A stretch of 64,000 nucleotides of DNA from Yersinia proxima (GTDB taxonomy: Bacteria > Pseudomonadota > Gammaproteobacteria > Enterobacterales > Enterobacteriaceae), in NCBI RefSeq assembly GCF_902170785.1, contig NZ_CABHYG010000011.1, positions 1-64,000 on the forward strand, given 5' to 3'. Positions 8,165-20,571 of the stretch are shown here, in pieces (position 1 is the stretch's first letter; the number at the start of each line of letters is the position of its first letter). Below the pieces are notes generated by a model. The model did no database searches. It had not been told where the DNA came from and was given only the letters and a program-made list of their open reading frames with translations. The position numbers and the translations under genes are program-made.

Positions 8165-11100
8165 GTGGTGGACACAGTAACAAATAATAAGGTTAAGGAA
8201 TTACACCAGCAATTAGCACAACGGATCTTGGTGTTGGATGGTGGCATGGGAACCATGATCCAGAGCTATCGACTGGAAGAGGCGGATTACCGTGGTGCGC
8301 GCTTTGCTGATTGGCCCAGTGATCTGAAAGGGAATAATGATTTATTGGTGCTCTCCAAGCCCGAAGTCATTACTGCCATTCACAATGCCTATCTTGAAGC
8401 CGGCGCTGATATTCTCGAAACCAATACCTTTAACTCTACCTCCATTGCTATGGCGGATTATCAGATGGAGTCGCTGTCAGCTGAAATTAACTATGAAGCT
8501 GCCCGACTGGCCCGTCTCTGTGCGGATGAATGGACTGCCCGCACCCCCGACAAACCACGCTATGTTGCCGGAGTGCTTGGCCCGACCAACCGAACCGCGT
8601 CTATTTCACCGAAAGTGAATGATCCGGCATTTCGTAATGTCAGTTTTGATCAGTTAGTTGAGGCCTATCGGGAATCAACCCGCGCCCTGATAGAGGGCGG
8701 TGTCGATCTGATTATGATTGAAACAGTTTTCGATACCCTGAATGCCAAAGCTGCCACTTTTGCTGTTGAATCTGAATTTGAAGCCATGGGAGTGCTGTTG
8801 CCGGTGATGATTTCCGGCACCATTACCGATGCTTCTGGCCGTACTCTATCCGGCCAAACTACCGAGGCTTTTTATAATTCCCTGCGCCACGTAAAGCCGC
8901 TCTCTTTTGGCCTGAATTGTGCTTTGGGGCCAGATGAATTGCGTCAGTATGTCGCTGAGTTATCGAGAATTTCTGAATATTATGTCAGCGCACATCCCAA
9001 TGCCGGTTTGCCGAATGCCTTTGGTGAATATGATCTGGAAGCCAAAGAGATGGCCGAACAGATTGGCGAGTGGGCACGGGCAGGCTTTTTAAATATTGTC
9101 GGCGGATGCTGCGGTACTACGCCACGTCATATTGCTGCGATGGTTAAAGCTGTCGCTGGCGTTGCACCACGTCCGTTGCCGGATATTCCAGTCGCTTGCC
9201 GTTTAGCAGGGTTGGAACCACTGACAATTGATGCAAATACGCTGTTTGTGAATGTCGGCGAGCGGACTAACGTCACGGGCTCGGCTCGTTTTAAGCGGCT
9301 GATAAAAGAAGAGAAATATGGCGAAGCGCTCGATGTGGCTCGTCAGCAGGTTGAAAGTGGCGCACAAATCATCGATATCAATATGGATGAAGGCATGTTG
9401 GATGCCGAAGCAGCTATGGTGCGCTTCCTGAATCTGATTGCCGGTGAACCCGATATTGCCCGGGTGCCGATTATGATCGACTCCTCCAAGTGGGATGTCA
9501 TCGAAAAAGGTCTGAAATGTATTCAGGGCAAGGGCATCGTTAACTCCATTTCGATGAAAGAGGGTGTGGATGCCTTTATTCATCATGCCAAACTGGTGCG
9601 GCGCTATGGCGCGGCGATGGTGGTGATGGCGTTTGATGAGCAGGGGCAGGCTGATACTCGCGCGCGCAAGATAGAGATTTGCCGCCGCGCCTATAAAATT
9701 CTGACTGAAACCGTTGGCTTCCCGCCGGAAGATATTATTTTTGACCCGAATATTTTCGCCGTCGCCACCGGGATTGAAGAACATAATAACTACGCCGTCG
9801 ACTTTATTGAGGCTTGTGCCGATATCAAAGCCGAACTGCCGCATGCCATGATTTCAGGCGGTGTCTCCAACGTTTCGTTCTCCTTCCGTGGTAATGATCC
9901 GGTGCGGGAAGCTATTCACGCGGTATTCCTTTATTACGCCATTCGTAATGGAATGGATATGGGTATCGTCAATGCCGGGCAGTTGGCTATCTATGACGAT
10001 CTGTCAGATGAACTACGTAATGCGGTTGAGGATGTCATTCTTAATCGTCGTGATGACAGCACCGAGCGCCTGCTGGATCTGGCAGAAAAATACCGTGGCA
10101 GTAAGAGTGATGAGGTGGCGGTTCAGCAAGCGGAATGGCGCGGCTGGCCGGTGAAAAAACGCCTGGAATACTCGCTGGTTAAAGGGATTACCGAGTTCAT
10201 TGAGTTGGATACTGAAGAAGCCCGTCAGCAAGCCGACCGGCCAATCGAGGTTATCGAAGGGCCATTGATGGCTGGGATGAATGTGGTGGGAGACTTGTTT
10301 GGCGAGGGGAAAATGTTCCTGCCGCAGGTGGTAAAATCTGCCCGAGTGATGAAACAAGCGGTCGCCTATCTCGAACCTTATATTGAAGCCAGTAAACAGA
10401 AAGGCACCACCGCAGGCAAAATCCTGCTGGCGACGGTTAAAGGCGATGTGCATGACATCGGCAAAAACATTGTCGGTGTGGTGTTGCAGTGTAATAACTA
10501 TGAAATCATAGACTTGGGCGTGATGGTGCCGACCGAAAAAATTCTGCGTACCGCGCGGGAAGAAAAGGTCGATATCATCGGTTTATCTGGCCTGATTACG
10601 CCATCGCTCGATGAGATGGTGAATGTCGCCAAAGAGATGGAGCGCCAGGGCTTTACCTTGCCGCTGCTGATTGGCGGGGCTACCACCTCCAAAGCCCATA
10701 CCGCAGTTAAAATTGAGCAGAACTACAGTGGCTCAACCACTTATGTCTCTAACGCATCGCGCAGTGTTGGTGTGGTTTCAGCTTTATTATCTGATACGCA
10801 ACGAGATGATTTTATAGCGAAAACTCGCAAAGAATATGAAACGGTCCGTATTCAACATGCGCGTAAAAAACCACGAACCCCACCGGTTAGCCTGCAAGTG
10901 GCGCGAGATAACCAAACTGTTATTGATTGGGAAAATTACACTCCACCAGTGGCGCATAAGTTGGGTGTGCAGGCAGTGGAAGCCAGCATCGAAACTTTGC
11001 GTAACTATATCGACTGGACGCCATTCTTTATGACCTGGTCGCTGGCGGGTAAGTATCCGCGTATTCTGGAAGATGAAGTGGTGGGTGAAGAGGCCAAGCG

Positions 11101-11860
11101 CCTGTTTGCTGATGCCAATGAGATGCTGGATAAGCTGTCAGCAGAGGGGTTACTGCATCCAAAAGGTGTCGTCGGGCTATTTCCGGCCAACAGTGTTGGC
11201 GATGACATCGAAATCTATCGCGATGAAAGACGTGATGAAGTGCTGGTGGTTAGCCATCACTTGCGCCAGCAAACCGAGAAAACCGATTTTCCGAACTATT
11301 GTCTGGCTGATTACGTCGCACCTAAATCCAGCGGTAAAGCTGATTATTATGGTGCTTTTGCGGTTACCGGCGGACTGGAAGAGGATGCTCTGGCCGATGC
11401 CTATGATGCTCAACATGATGATTACAACAAAATCATGATTAAGGCGCTGTCTGACCGGCTGGCAGAGGCTTTTGCGGAATATCTGCATGAGCGGGTGCGT
11501 AAGGTGTATTGGGGCTTCTCACCAAATGAAAATCTGAGTAATGAAGAGTTGGTGCGGGAAAATTATCAAGGGATCCGCCCGGCGCCGGGGTATCCGGCTT
11601 GCCCTGAGCACACAGAGAAAGGCCAAATCTGGCAGTTGCTGGATGTGGAAACTCATACGGGTATGAAACTGACGGAATCCTACGCCATGTGGCCTGGGGC
11701 ATCGGTGTCGGGTTGGTACTTTAGTCATCCGGATAGCAAATATTTTGCTGTGGCACAAATTCAGCGAGATCAAGTTGAAGATTACGCTGCCCGTAAAGGG
11801 ATGCCAGTTGCCGAGGTTGAGCGCTGGTTAGCTCCGAACCTGGGTTACGATGCGGATTGA
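8165..11860 (+). CDS. metH: Cobalamin-dependent methionine synthase
   Basis: MetH moves a methyl group from 5-methyltetrahydrofolate to homocysteine through methylcobalamin. All four modules are visible. The homocysteine domain has a zinc-binding Cys pair at 315-316 in GGCCGTTP. The folate domain starts near [12 protein letters not shown]. The B12 domain has the DVHDIGKN loop with cobalt-ligand His763. The AdoMet reactivation domain contains [15 protein letters not shown]. The frame stays open back to 7973, but similarity to E. coli begins at [22 protein letters not shown] place the start at GTG 8165 (1231 residues) because AAAGAGG lies just before it; GTG 8168 is equally possible and ATG 8135 less so. 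Confidence 0.95.
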   Translation: MVDTVTNNKVKELHQQLAQRILVLDGGMGTMIQSYRLEEADYRGARFADWPSDLKGNNDLLVLSKPEVITAIHNAYLEAGADILETNTFNSTSIAMADYQMESLSAEINYEAARLARLCADEWTARTPDKPRYVAGVLGPTNRTASISPKVNDPAFRNVSFDQLVEAYRESTRALIEGGVDLIMIETVFDTLNAKAATFAVESEFEAMGVLLPVMISGTITDASGRTLSGQTTEAFYNSLRHVKPLSFGLNCALGPDELRQYVAELSRISEYYVSAHPNAGLPNAFGEYDLEAKEMAEQIGEWARAGFLNIVGGCCGTTPRHIAAMVKAVAGVAPRPLPDIPVACRLAGLEPLTIDANTLFVNVGERTNVTGSARFKRLIKEEKYGEALDVARQQVESGAQIIDINMDEGMLDAEAAMVRFLNLIAGEPDIARVPIMIDSSKWDVIEKGLKCIQGKGIVNSISMKEGVDAFIHHAKLVRRYGAAMVVMAFDEQGQADTRARKIEICRRAYKILTETVGFPPEDIIFDPNIFAVATGIEEHNNYAVDFIEACADIKAELPHAMISGGVSNVSFSFRGNDPVREAIHAVFLYYAIRNGMDMGIVNAGQLAIYDDLSDELRNAVEDVILNRRDDSTERLLDLAEKYRGSKSDEVAVQQAEWRGWPVKKRLEYSLVKGITEFIELDTEEARQQADRPIEVIEGPLMAGMNVVGDLFGEGKMFLPQVVKSARVMKQAVAYLEPYIEASKQKGTTAGKILLATVKGDVHDIGKNIVGVVLQCNNYEIIDLGVMVPTEKILRTAREEKVDIIGLSGLITPSLDEMVNVAKEMERQGFTLPLLIGGATTSKAHTAVKIEQNYSGSTTYVSNASRSVGVVSALLSDTQRDDFIAKTRKEYETVRIQHARKKPRTPPVSLQVARDNQTVIDWENYTPPVAHKLGVQAVEASIETLRNYIDWTPFFMTWSLAGKYPRILEDEVVGEEAKRLFADANEMLDKLSAEGLLHPKGVVGLFPANSVGDDIEIYRDERRDEVLVVSHHLRQQTEKTDFPNYCLADYVAPKSSGKADYYGAFAVTGGLEEDALADAYDAQHDDYNKIMIKALSDRLAEAFAEYLHERVRKVYWGFSPNENLSNEELVRENYQGIRPAPGYPACPEHTEKGQIWQLLDVETHTGMKLTESYAMWPGASVSGWYFSHPDSKYFAVAQIQRDQVEDYAARKGMPVAEVERWLAPNLGYDAD

Positions 11861-11955
11861 CAATGAAAAGCGAATTGTCCTCAATTTATGATAGAAGAGG
11901 TTTGAGCCAATTCGCTACTCTGTTTCAAACTATTGAAGCAGAGGAAAGACGATAA

Positions 11956-12363
11956 ATGAACATCAAAAATAGCGTGCTTAATCTTTTTAGAACAGCAAAG
12001 ACTTCGCGGCCTGTTGCAGTGGAAAGTAAATCGAAAACCGCAGAATCAGGTAACCATATGTCCAACAAGCTCTCTGGGATATCTAATGGTATTGCCAGCA
12101 GAGAGCGCATTGGGCGAGTTCATACTCGGCTATCTATTCTTCCGCAGAAATCGGATCCGTTTACTGCTCCTTCAGCAACCAAAGCCGCGGAGTCTGGATC
12201 GCCAGAGAAAATAAAGTATTGTTGTGATTTGATAAATAAAATAATTAACGTTCGGCATCAGGGACAGATGGCAAGAGATCCACGAGTGAAAGACGCCGCT
12301 ATTCAGCTGGAAAATGCTTTAAAGCGTGCTCTTAACACTCAGTTGAAACCGAACATTTCTTGA
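11956..12363 (+). CDS. Hypothetical protein, 135 residues
   Basis: I do not recognise this protein. The ATG is preceded by AGAGGAAAG at good spacing and the frame ends just before a terminator, so it is probably a real gene. The first 75 or so residues are polar and rich in S, T, K and N, look disordered, and show no signal peptide or membrane segment. The C-terminal 60 residues are predicted by eye to be helical and include KYCCDLINKIINVRHQGQ and AAIQLENALKRALN. It sits between metH and lysC, a place where E. coli has other genes. The antisense frames here lack translation signals. No function can be assigned. Confidence 0.6.
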   Translation: MNIKNSVLNLFRTAKTSRPVAVESKSKTAESGNHMSNKLSGISNGIASRERIGRVHTRLSILPQKSDPFTAPSATKAAESGSPEKIKYCCDLINKIINVRHQGQMARDPRVKDAAIQLENALKRALNTQLKPNIS

Positions 12364-12389
12364 TTGGTTTATTGCGAACTCAAACAGTC

Positions 12390-12426
12390 AAAACCGGCAC
12401 TCCCCACAGGCAGTGTCGGTTTTTGT
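12390..12426. terminator. Bidirectional terminator between the hypothetical gene and lysC
   Basis: A 12-bp stem AAAACCGGCACT / AGTGTCGGTTTT (one G:U pair) with a 10-base loop and T run to 12426 on the plus strand. On the minus strand the same stem ends in GGTTTTGAC, so it may also end the convergent lysC transcript. Confidence 0.85.
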
Positions 12427-12440
12427 TTTCAAACAACCCG

Positions 12441-13856
12441 TTATTCAAACAGATTGTGGTGCAGAGTTTGTACCACTTTCTCTGCATCAGTGCCCGGCAC
12501 CAGGAAGCACAGGTTGTGGCTGCTGGCTCCGTAGCAAATCATGCGGATATTGAATGGGTCTAGCACGCCAAACACCTCTTTACCCACCCCGCAGGCTTGC
12601 GACAGGTTGTTTCCGATAATCGCCACCAATGCCAGATTTTCTTCCACTTCAACCCGGCACAGGGAGGAGAGTTCGGTCAACAATGAACTGGTCAACAAGC
12701 TGTCTCCAGTTGATGTCGAGCCGGTCGTATCCAGTGTCAGCGCTACACTCACTTCGGAGGTGGTTATCAAATCAACCGAGATATTGTGGCGCGCCAGAAT
12801 GTTAAAAACTTCGGCCAGAAAACCGCGTGCGTGCAGCATATTCAGGCTATGCAGGGTTAGCAGGGTTTGTTTGCGGCGCAATGCTAAAGCCCGGAACAGC
12901 GGAGGGTTGTAAGTTTCATTGCACACTAAGGTGCCGCCTGCTTCGGGATCTTTGCTCGATCCGACAAACACCGGGATATCGCTACGCACGGCCGGTAATA
13001 AAGTTGCCGGGTGCAGCACTTTGGCACCAAACGTCGCCATTTCAGCAGCTTCTTCAAAAGCGATTTTATCAATACGTTTTGCACCGGGAACGACGCGTGG
13101 GTCAGTGCTATAAATCCCTGGTACATCCGTCCAGATATCAATGCGGCTGACATTCAGCGCCTCCCCCAACAATGCAGCAGTGTAATCACTGCCACCCCGG
13201 CCTAGCGTGGTGGTGCGACCTTTACTTTCGCTACCGATAAAACCTTGCGTCACGATAATGGCGTGCTCGATACGCGGTGCTAATTGGGTCTGGGCCAGTT
13301 CGGATAATGCATGAGTATCTGGTTCGGCTCGGCCAAAGCGATCATTGGTGCGCATAATTTTGCGCACATCAAACCATTCCACCGCCACCTGGCGTTGGCG
13401 CAACAGTTCGACAAACAATAATGTCGACATTAATTCGCCGTGGCTGACCAGTTCATCCGTCAGTGCTGCCGAGGTCGCCAGACTGGCCGCTTCTGACAGC
13501 ATGGCGATGTTCTCCAGCATGCGATCAATTTCTTCGCGAATGACAGCTGGGTCAGAAAGTTTAGTGAGAATGCTGTATTGAATACGACGGATTTCATCTA
13601 AATGAAGGGCGCGTATTTCCTGTTCGCAACCATCGGCCAGCGCGACCAACAGATTGGTAATCCCGGCCGAAGCCGACAGAATCACTAAACGAACATCCGG
13701 GTTCGATAAAACTACGTCAGCGCTGCGGCTCATGGCATCAAAATCAGCCACACTGGTACCACCAAATTTGGCGACTACCGTCTGGGATGGGGCGCTGCGA
13801 GCTTGTTGTTGTGAAGACGGTCGTTGTGAAGCCTGTCGTTGTGAAGCGGAAATCAT
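12441..13856 (-). CDS. lysC: Lysine-sensitive aspartokinase III
   Basis: LysC phosphorylates aspartate, the first step to lysine, threonine, methionine and diaminopimelate; isoform III is inhibited by lysine. The 471-residue protein has the kinase motif KFGGTS at 30-35, the GRGGSDYTA block, and two C-terminal ACT domains (from about residue 330, with HNISVDLITTSEVSV and the final FNIRMICYGASSHN). E. coli LysC has 449 residues. The extra 22 or so residues here are an N-terminal Ser/Gln/Arg-rich extension from three 15-bp repeats. The ATG has GAGG at about 9 bases, which supports the long form, but an internal start cannot be ruled out. Confidence 0.94.
   Translation of the reverse strand: MISASQRQASQRPSSQQQARSAPSQTVVAKFGGTSVADFDAMSRSADVVLSNPDVRLVILSASAGITNLLVALADGCEQEIRALHLDEIRRIQYSILTKLSDPAVIREEIDRMLENIAMLSEAASLATSAALTDELVSHGELMSTLLFVELLRQRQVAVEWFDVRKIMRTNDRFGRAEPDTHALSELAQTQLAPRIEHAIIVTQGFIGSESKGRTTTLGRGGSDYTAALLGEALNVSRIDIWTDVPGIYSTDPRVVPGAKRIDKIAFEEAAEMATFGAKVLHPATLLPAVRSDIPVFVGSSKDPEAGGTLVCNETYNPPLFRALALRRKQTLLTLHSLNMLHARGFLAEVFNILARHNISVDLITTSEVSVALTLDTTGSTSTGDSLLTSSLLTELSSLCRVEVEENLALVAIIGNNLSQACGVGKEVFGVLDPFNIRMICYGASSHNLCFLVPGTDAEKVVQTLHHNLFE
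13802..13846 (-). repeat. Three 15-bp tandem repeats in the lysC 5' coding end
   Basis: Three consecutive 15-bp units, each ending GTTGTGAAG on the plus strand (13802-13816, 13817-13831, 13832-13846). In the lysC frame they encode ASQRQ, ASQRP and SSQQQ near residues 4-18. The unit is a multiple of three, so copy-number changes would keep the frame. Confidence 0.85.
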
Positions 13857-15850
<1,994 letters not shown>

Positions 15851-15886
15851 GCTAACGGGCTAAGCTCTTTGATCCGTGCTTATTAG

Positions 15887-15914
15887 CCCCTTACTGATGT
15901 AAGGGGTTTTTTTT
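15887..15914 (+). terminator. Rho-independent terminator after pgi
   Basis: Perfect 8-bp stem CCCCTTAC / GTAAGGGG with loop TGAT and eight T residues, 36 bases after the pgi stop. Confidence 0.95.
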
Positions 15915-15953
15915 CGGCCCGGATCATTTCACCTACTTTCAATAGGAGTATTT

Positions 15954-16361
15954 ATGGCCAAAAATTCGCGCTCACAGTGGATAGCCAAAAATCTACAGCG
16001 TTTACTGAATGTGGGGTTGATTGCATTGGCCGCTATTTTGGTGGTCTTTCTGATAAAAGAAACCTTCCATCTTGGAAAGGTGTTATTCGTCAATAATCAG
16101 GATGCGTCTTCTTACATGCTGATTGAAGGGATAGTGATTTACTTTCTGTACTTCGAGTTTATCGCGTTGATTGTTAAATACTTTGAGTCTGGTTATCACT
16201 TCCCACTGCGCTATTTTATTTATATCGGGATCACCGCAATTATCCGGTTGATCATTGTCGATCATGAGAATCCAATTGATACGCTGATTTATTCCGGCTC
16301 GATATTATTGCTGGTGGTGACTTTGTATTTAGCTAATACCGAAAGATTGAAGAGAGAATAG
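15954..16361 (+). CDS. psiE: Phosphate-starvation-inducible protein PsiE
   Basis: A 135-residue inner-membrane protein of the PsiE family; the molecular role is not known. Four hydrophobic segments are visible, at about residues 20-38, 55-75, 82-100 and 108-126, with conserved FLIKETF and [14 protein letters not shown]. coli psiE lies at the same place, between pgi and the malG end of the maltose genes, and responds to phosphate starvation and cAMP-CRP. The ribosome-binding site AGGAG lies 7 bases before ATG. An ERIC repeat follows directly after its stop codon. Confidence 0.93.
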   Translation: MAKNSRSQWIAKNLQRLLNVGLIALAAILVVFLIKETFHLGKVLFVNNQDASSYMLIEGIVIYFLYFEFIALIVKYFESGYHFPLRYFIYIGITAIIRLIIVDHENPIDTLIYSGSILLLVVTLYLANTERLKRE

Positions 16362-16484
<123 letters not shown>

Positions 16485-16506
16485 ATTTGTTTATAGAAAT
16501 AAAAAT

Positions 16507-16525
16507 GGCGGCCATTACGGCCGCC
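16507..16525 (-). terminator. Probable terminator of the malEFG transcript
   Basis: Perfect 7-bp stem GGCGGCC / GGCCGCC with a 5-base loop. On the minus strand the stem is followed by ATTTTTATTT, so it would end transcription from malG. It lies about 160 bases beyond the malG stop. Confidence 0.75.
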
Positions 16526-16611
16526 CTAAAGACACAGTACCAGAGGGAAAATACAGCAAGTGAAGCAGCGGCATAAATTTAGATAACTGATAATGCGGAT
16601 CGAAGGGGAAA

Positions 16612-16662
16612 TGTTCCGTTCGGGTCGTAGTGGCGTAAGCCACCGGAGCGCCCGTAGGAACA
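16612..16662. repeat. Nested inverted repeat just after malG
   Basis: Three nested stems: TGTTCC/GGAACA outside, CGGG/CCCG next, and GTGGC/GCCAC with loop GTAA at the centre. There is no T run. It starts 20 bases beyond the malG stop and may protect the 3' end of the malEFG mRNA, as REP-like stems do. I cannot name the family. Confidence 0.6.
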
Positions 16663-16682
16663 GTCACCCCTTTAGCATCCGT

Positions 16683-17573
16683 TTAACCTTTCACTCCACC
16701 TGCCGTGAGGCCACCGACCAGCCAGCGCTGCGCCAGTAAGAAGACGGCGGTGATGGGAATAGCCGATAGCACAGCGGCAGCGGCAAAATCACCCCACAGA
16801 TAGTTTTGCGGGTTCAAATATTGCTGCATACCCACAGCCAGGGTGTAGCTGTCCACATCGCGCAACAGCAATGACGCAACCGGGACTTCGGTAATCGCGG
16901 CAATAAACGACAGAATAAAGACCACAGCTAAAATTGGCACTGACAGTGGTAACAGCACCAGTCTGAAGGCTTGCCATGGCGTAGCTCCGTCCAAGGCGGC
17001 AGCTTCTTCCAATGAGTTATCAATGGTTTCGAAGTAACCTTTGATAGTCCAGACGTGCAGGGCAATCCCTCCCATATAAGCAAAGATTACGCCGCCGTGG
17101 GTATTTAGCCCAATAAATGGCATATATTGTCCAAGGCGGTCGAACAGGGCATATAACGCCACCAGTGACAGTACTGCAGGGAACATCTGGAAAATCAGCA
17201 TACTTTTCAGCAGGGTGTCTTTGCCGCGAAAACGCATACGGGCAAAGGCGTAAGCACAAGTGGTGGATAGGGTGACAATACCAATGGCGGTAATCACCGC
17301 AATTTTGACTGAGTTCCACAGCCATAACATCACCGGGAATGGCGGCGGTGTCACGCTACCATCAGCATGGGTGACACTCATGCCCAGAGCCAGTTTCCAG
17401 TGTTCCCAGGAGATTTGATCCGGGATCAGGCTGCCAGTGGCAAAGTTACCGGGCCGCAGTGAAATGGTAATCACCATCAGTAGCGGGAACATAATCAGCG
17501 CGATAAAGCACAGCATTAAGAAATGAGTGCCAAATAGACGCAAACGCTGGGATTTAGGTTGAACCATAGCCAT
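16683..17573 (-). CDS. malG: Maltose/maltodextrin ABC transporter permease MalG
   Basis: MalG is one of the two inner-membrane subunits of the MalFGK2 maltose importer. Using ATG at 17573 the protein has 296 residues, as in E. coli, and starts [16 protein letters not shown] lies 6 bases before it. Two upstream in-frame ATGs (17594, 17579) are too close to or upstream of that site. Six membrane segments are expected; the cytoplasmic EAA loop contacting MalK is [15 protein letters not shown] (about residues 190-205). It lies 13 bases after malF and is the last gene of malEFG. Confidence 0.96.
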   Translation of the reverse strand: MAMVQPKSQRLRLFGTHFLMLCFIALIMFPLLMVITISLRPGNFATGSLIPDQISWEHWKLALGMSVTHADGSVTPPPFPVMLWLWNSVKIAVITAIGIVTLSTTCAYAFARMRFRGKDTLLKSMLIFQMFPAVLSLVALYALFDRLGQYMPFIGLNTHGGVIFAYMGGIALHVWTIKGYFETIDNSLEEAAALDGATPWQAFRLVLLPLSVPILAVVFILSFIAAITEVPVASLLLRDVDSYTLAVGMQQYLNPQNYLWGDFAAAAVLSAIPITAVFLLAQRWLVGGLTAGGVKG

Positions 17574-17586
17574 CTGCATCTCCTCC

Positions 17587-19164
17587 TTAGTCAAAATTCA
17601 TTTTGCTGGCTTTCAAATTCAGTATCGCAAGTGCGCCTACCAGAATGAAAATCAGTGTTGCAATTGCCGCTGCCAGCCCGAAGTCTTGCCCGCCACCACC
17701 TTCAAAGGCGACACGATAGGTATAGTTGACCAGCAAATCGGTATATCCAGCAGGAGTACTGGTGCCAATCATATCCGGGCCGCCTCGGGTTAATAACTGA
17801 ATCAGAACGAAGTTATTAAAGTTAAAGGCAAAACTGGCAATCATTAGCGGGGTCAGCGGCTTAATCAGTAACGGGAAGGTGATACGGAAAAAGTTCTGGA
17901 AAGGCCCTGCACCATCCATAGCCGATGCTTCATATAAGTCATCAGGGATAGCTTTCAACAGCCCCATACAGAGGATCATCATGTAGGGATAACCCAGCCA
18001 GGTATTCACAATCAAAATCATGCTTTTAGCAGTAATTGGGTCACTGAACCACTCGGGTTTGATACCAAATAACTGATTAAGCATCAGGTTAATTTCCCCG
18101 AAACTTTGGTTAAATAACCCTTTGAAGATCAAAATTGAGATAAATGACGGAACCGCGTAGGGCAATATCAGCAGCACGCGATAGATAGCTTTACCTTTCA
18201 GGGCATCCCATTGCACCACGCAGGCCAGCACCATACCAACGGCAACGGTCAGGATAACACTCAAGACTGAGAAGAGGATGGTCCAGATAAAGATCGAGAT
18301 AAAGGGCTTTTGGATTCCTTCATCTTGCAGTACTCGCAGGAAGTTTTTCCAGCCGATGGTGATAGTAAAACCGGGGCTGAGTTTTTCATTTTCCCACTGA
18401 CCGTCAGCATTGATTGCCTGATAAAAGCCAGTATCAAGATTTGGCCGATATATCACACCTGTCTGCTGATTTTTGAGTTCTTTACCGTCAGCAGCTAATG
18501 TGTAAAGCGGGCTGGTTTCGGCGAATTGACGCAGTGAACTCATGCGTAGCTCGCCCCCATTGGGCAAGACCGCCACTACGCCACTTAATGCCTGGCGATT
18601 TTGGGTAATAATACGCAGTGAAGCGCGCTCGCCAGTCTGTTCAGCGCTGGCAGGGGCAAGATGCAGCAGTTGGCCGTTGGTCGCATCAAAGCTGAAAGGC
18701 TCGGAAATCAGGATGTTACTATCATCCGGGTTAGTCAGTTGTAAACGCCATTGGTTATCGCTGGGGTAAAGACCAAAAGTGTAGGTTTTACCCGTCTGGA
18801 ATTGTCTATCCAGCAACACTGATTGGGCGCGTTCAAAGGTTAATTGGTTAGTACTACTGTAATTGGTAAAGGCAATGGCAATAGTGCAAATCAAGGGGAA
18901 CAGAACAAATAGCCCCATCCCTGCTACGCCGGGGTAAACATAACGCCAGGCATAAGCGCGGCGATTGGCAAAAACGTACAGCCCCAGAGTCACCAGAATC
19001 AGCGTCACGATGGCAAAAAGATATTCGCCCTGAGAATACATCAACACGATTAAATAGCAGGTGAATAAACTTAATATACTGATAATCAGCCACTTAAGTG
19101 CATCACTTTGCCACCAGGCGGTTTTCTTTTTACGGCTTTGGTATTCGGTGTGGGATAACTGCAT
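17587..19164 (-). CDS. malF: Maltose/maltodextrin ABC transporter permease MalF
   Basis: MalF pairs with MalG in the membrane and contains the sugar-binding site of the pore. From ATG 19164 it has 525 residues (E. coli 514), with an N-terminal extension [14 protein letters not shown] before the conserved WWQSDALKW. An ATG at 19179 would lie inside the ERIC element edge and lacks a ribosome-binding site. The large periplasmic P2 loop (about residues 105-280) and the EAA loop [16 protein letters not shown] are visible. AGGGAAC precedes the start. The gene is separated from malE by an ERIC element and a hairpin. Confidence 0.95.
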   Translation of the reverse strand: MQLSHTEYQSRKKKTAWWQSDALKWLIISILSLFTCYLIVLMYSQGEYLFAIVTLILVTLGLYVFANRRAYAWRYVYPGVAGMGLFVLFPLICTIAIAFTNYSSTNQLTFERAQSVLLDRQFQTGKTYTFGLYPSDNQWRLQLTNPDDSNILISEPFSFDATNGQLLHLAPASAEQTGERASLRIITQNRQALSGVVAVLPNGGELRMSSLRQFAETSPLYTLAADGKELKNQQTGVIYRPNLDTGFYQAINADGQWENEKLSPGFTITIGWKNFLRVLQDEGIQKPFISIFIWTILFSVLSVILTVAVGMVLACVVQWDALKGKAIYRVLLILPYAVPSFISILIFKGLFNQSFGEINLMLNQLFGIKPEWFSDPITAKSMILIVNTWLGYPYMMILCMGLLKAIPDDLYEASAMDGAGPFQNFFRITFPLLIKPLTPLMIASFAFNFNNFVLIQLLTRGGPDMIGTSTPAGYTDLLVNYTYRVAFEGGGGQDFGLAAAIATLIFILVGALAILNLKASKMNFD

Positions 19165-19177
19165 AATGTTCCCTTTC

Positions 19178-19303
19178 ATACTCTTCGTACTTGACGTTAC
19201 AGCGGTGTTAGCTGCTCTCTCTCACCCTAATCACTTACTTGAGTAAGCTCATTGGGATTCGTTCATTGGCTGCCTTGCTGCAACATCAATTACTTTGAGT
19301 ATG
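19178..19303 (-). repeat. ERIC element, copy 2 (between malE and malF)
   Basis: About 126 bp in minus orientation with the core TCACTTACTTGAGTAAGCTC and ends TACTCTTCGTACTTGA and TACTTTGAGTA. It fills most of the malE-malF gap and ends about 13 bases before the malF start. Transcribed in the mal mRNA, it can fold into a long hairpin. Confidence 0.9.
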
Positions 19304-19320
19304 TTACAGCGAGTACTGTC

Positions 19321-19342
19321 GGGGCACGGCGAACCGCGCCCC
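19321..19342 (-). repeat. Stem-loop directly after malE
   Basis: A 9-bp stem (one G:U pair in the mRNA) between GGGGCGCGG and CCGTGCCCC with a UUCG tetraloop as read on the minus strand, starting about 18 bases after the malE stop. No T run follows on that strand, which points to mRNA stabilisation, not termination. Confidence 0.7.
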
Positions 19343-19359
19343 TTTTGCAGGTGAAACAG

Positions 19360-20571
19360 TTACTTAACGATACGGGCTGCTGCGTCGTTCAATGCAGCTT
19401 CCACGGTCTGACGTCCACTGATGGCGTTCAGCACCGCGCTGCGAGTTGCATACCAGAAGGCGGCCATTTGCGGAATATTTGGCATGATTTCGCCTTTGGT
19501 GGCGTTAGCCATAGTTGCCGCAATACGTGGATCTTTTGCCAGTTGCTCCTGGAATGATTTCAGTGCAACAGCGCCCAGAGGCTTATCTTTATTGACTTCG
19601 GCCAGGCCTTGGTCGGTAATCAGATAGTTTTCCAGGAATTCAGTCGCCAGTTCTTTGTTCGGGCTGGCGGCGTTAATACCGGCAGTCAGAACACCGACGA
19701 ACGGTTTGGACGGTTGGCCATGGAAAGTTGGCAGCAACGTCACACCGTAGTTGATTTTACTCTTATCAATGTTTGACCATGCCCACGGGCCATTGATGGT
19801 CATCGCGGTTTCGCCTTTATTAAAGGCTGCTTCTGCGATGGAGTAATCAGTATCAGCATTGATGTGTTTGTTCTTCACTAGATCGACAATAAATTGCAGG
19901 CCGGCTTTGGCACCCGCATTATTTACGCCGACGTTTTTGACATCATAGATGCCATTTTCGGATTTGAAAGCATAACCGCCGTCAGCGGCGATAAGTGGCC
20001 AGGTGAAGTAGGGTTCTTGCAGGTTCCACATGATGGCGCTCTTGCCGTTAGCACGCAGGGTGGTATCCAGTGCAGGAATCTCTTCCCAAGTCTTCGGTGC
20101 TTCTTTGATCAGGTCTTTGTTGTAAATCAGAGACAGTGCTTCTACCGCCACTGGGTAACCAATCAGTTTGCCATTAAAGCGCACGGCGTCCCAAGTGAAC
20201 GGGAACAGTTTGTCCTGGAAGGCTTTAGATGGGTGCAGTTCGGCCAGCAAGCCAGATTGCGCGTAGCCACCAAAGCGGTCATGTGCCCAGAAGATAATGT
20301 CCGGGCCATCACCGGTCGCAGCCACTTGTGGGAATTTTTCTTCCAGTTTATCTGGGTGCTCGATAGTGACTTTGATGCCGGTGTCTTTTTCAAATTTCTT
20401 ACCGACTTCCGCCAATCCGTTATAGCCTTTATCGCCATTAATCCAGATAACCAGTTTACCTTCTTCAATCTTGGCAAAAGCAGAGGAAGAGAGCACCAGT
20501 GTGGTTAACGCTGAAAGGGCCAAAACACGTGCGGTCTTACCAATGCCGGATTTTGTGAAGCTGCGAGTCAT
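19360..20571 (-). CDS. malE: Periplasmic maltose/maltodextrin-binding protein
   Basis: MalE captures maltose and maltodextrins in the periplasm and delivers them to MalFGK2; in enterobacteria it also contacts the Tar chemoreceptor. The precursor has 403 residues. A signal peptide spans residues 1-33, with basic KSGIGKTAR, a hydrophobic core and cleavage after AFA; mature [16 protein letters not shown] follows. The rest aligns with E. coli MalE without gaps of note ([39 protein letters not shown]). The ATG is preceded by GGATTATG context with AGGA at usable spacing. First gene of malEFG, driven from the divergent mal control region. Confidence 0.97.
   Translation of the reverse strand: MTRSFTKSGIGKTARVLALSALTTLVLSSSAFAKIEEGKLVIWINGDKGYNGLAEVGKKFEKDTGIKVTIEHPDKLEEKFPQVAATGDGPDIIFWAHDRFGGYAQSGLLAELHPSKAFQDKLFPFTWDAVRFNGKLIGYPVAVEALSLIYNKDLIKEAPKTWEEIPALDTTLRANGKSAIMWNLQEPYFTWPLIAADGGYAFKSENGIYDVKNVGVNNAGAKAGLQFIVDLVKNKHINADTDYSIAEAAFNKGETAMTINGPWAWSNIDKSKINYGVTLLPTFHGQPSKPFVGVLTAGINAASPNKELATEFLENYLITDQGLAEVNKDKPLGAVALKSFQEQLAKDPRIAATMANATKGEIMPNIPQMAAFWYATRSAVLNAISGRQTVEAALNDAAARIVK

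Noticed and set aside
9203-9844. 213-residue antisense frame within metH
   Set aside because: Lies wholly inside strongly conserved metH on the other strand, with no translation signals; the usual shadow of a GC-biased gene.
19894-20508. 204-residue antisense frame within malE
   Set aside because: Complement of conserved malE with no ribosome-binding site or family likeness.
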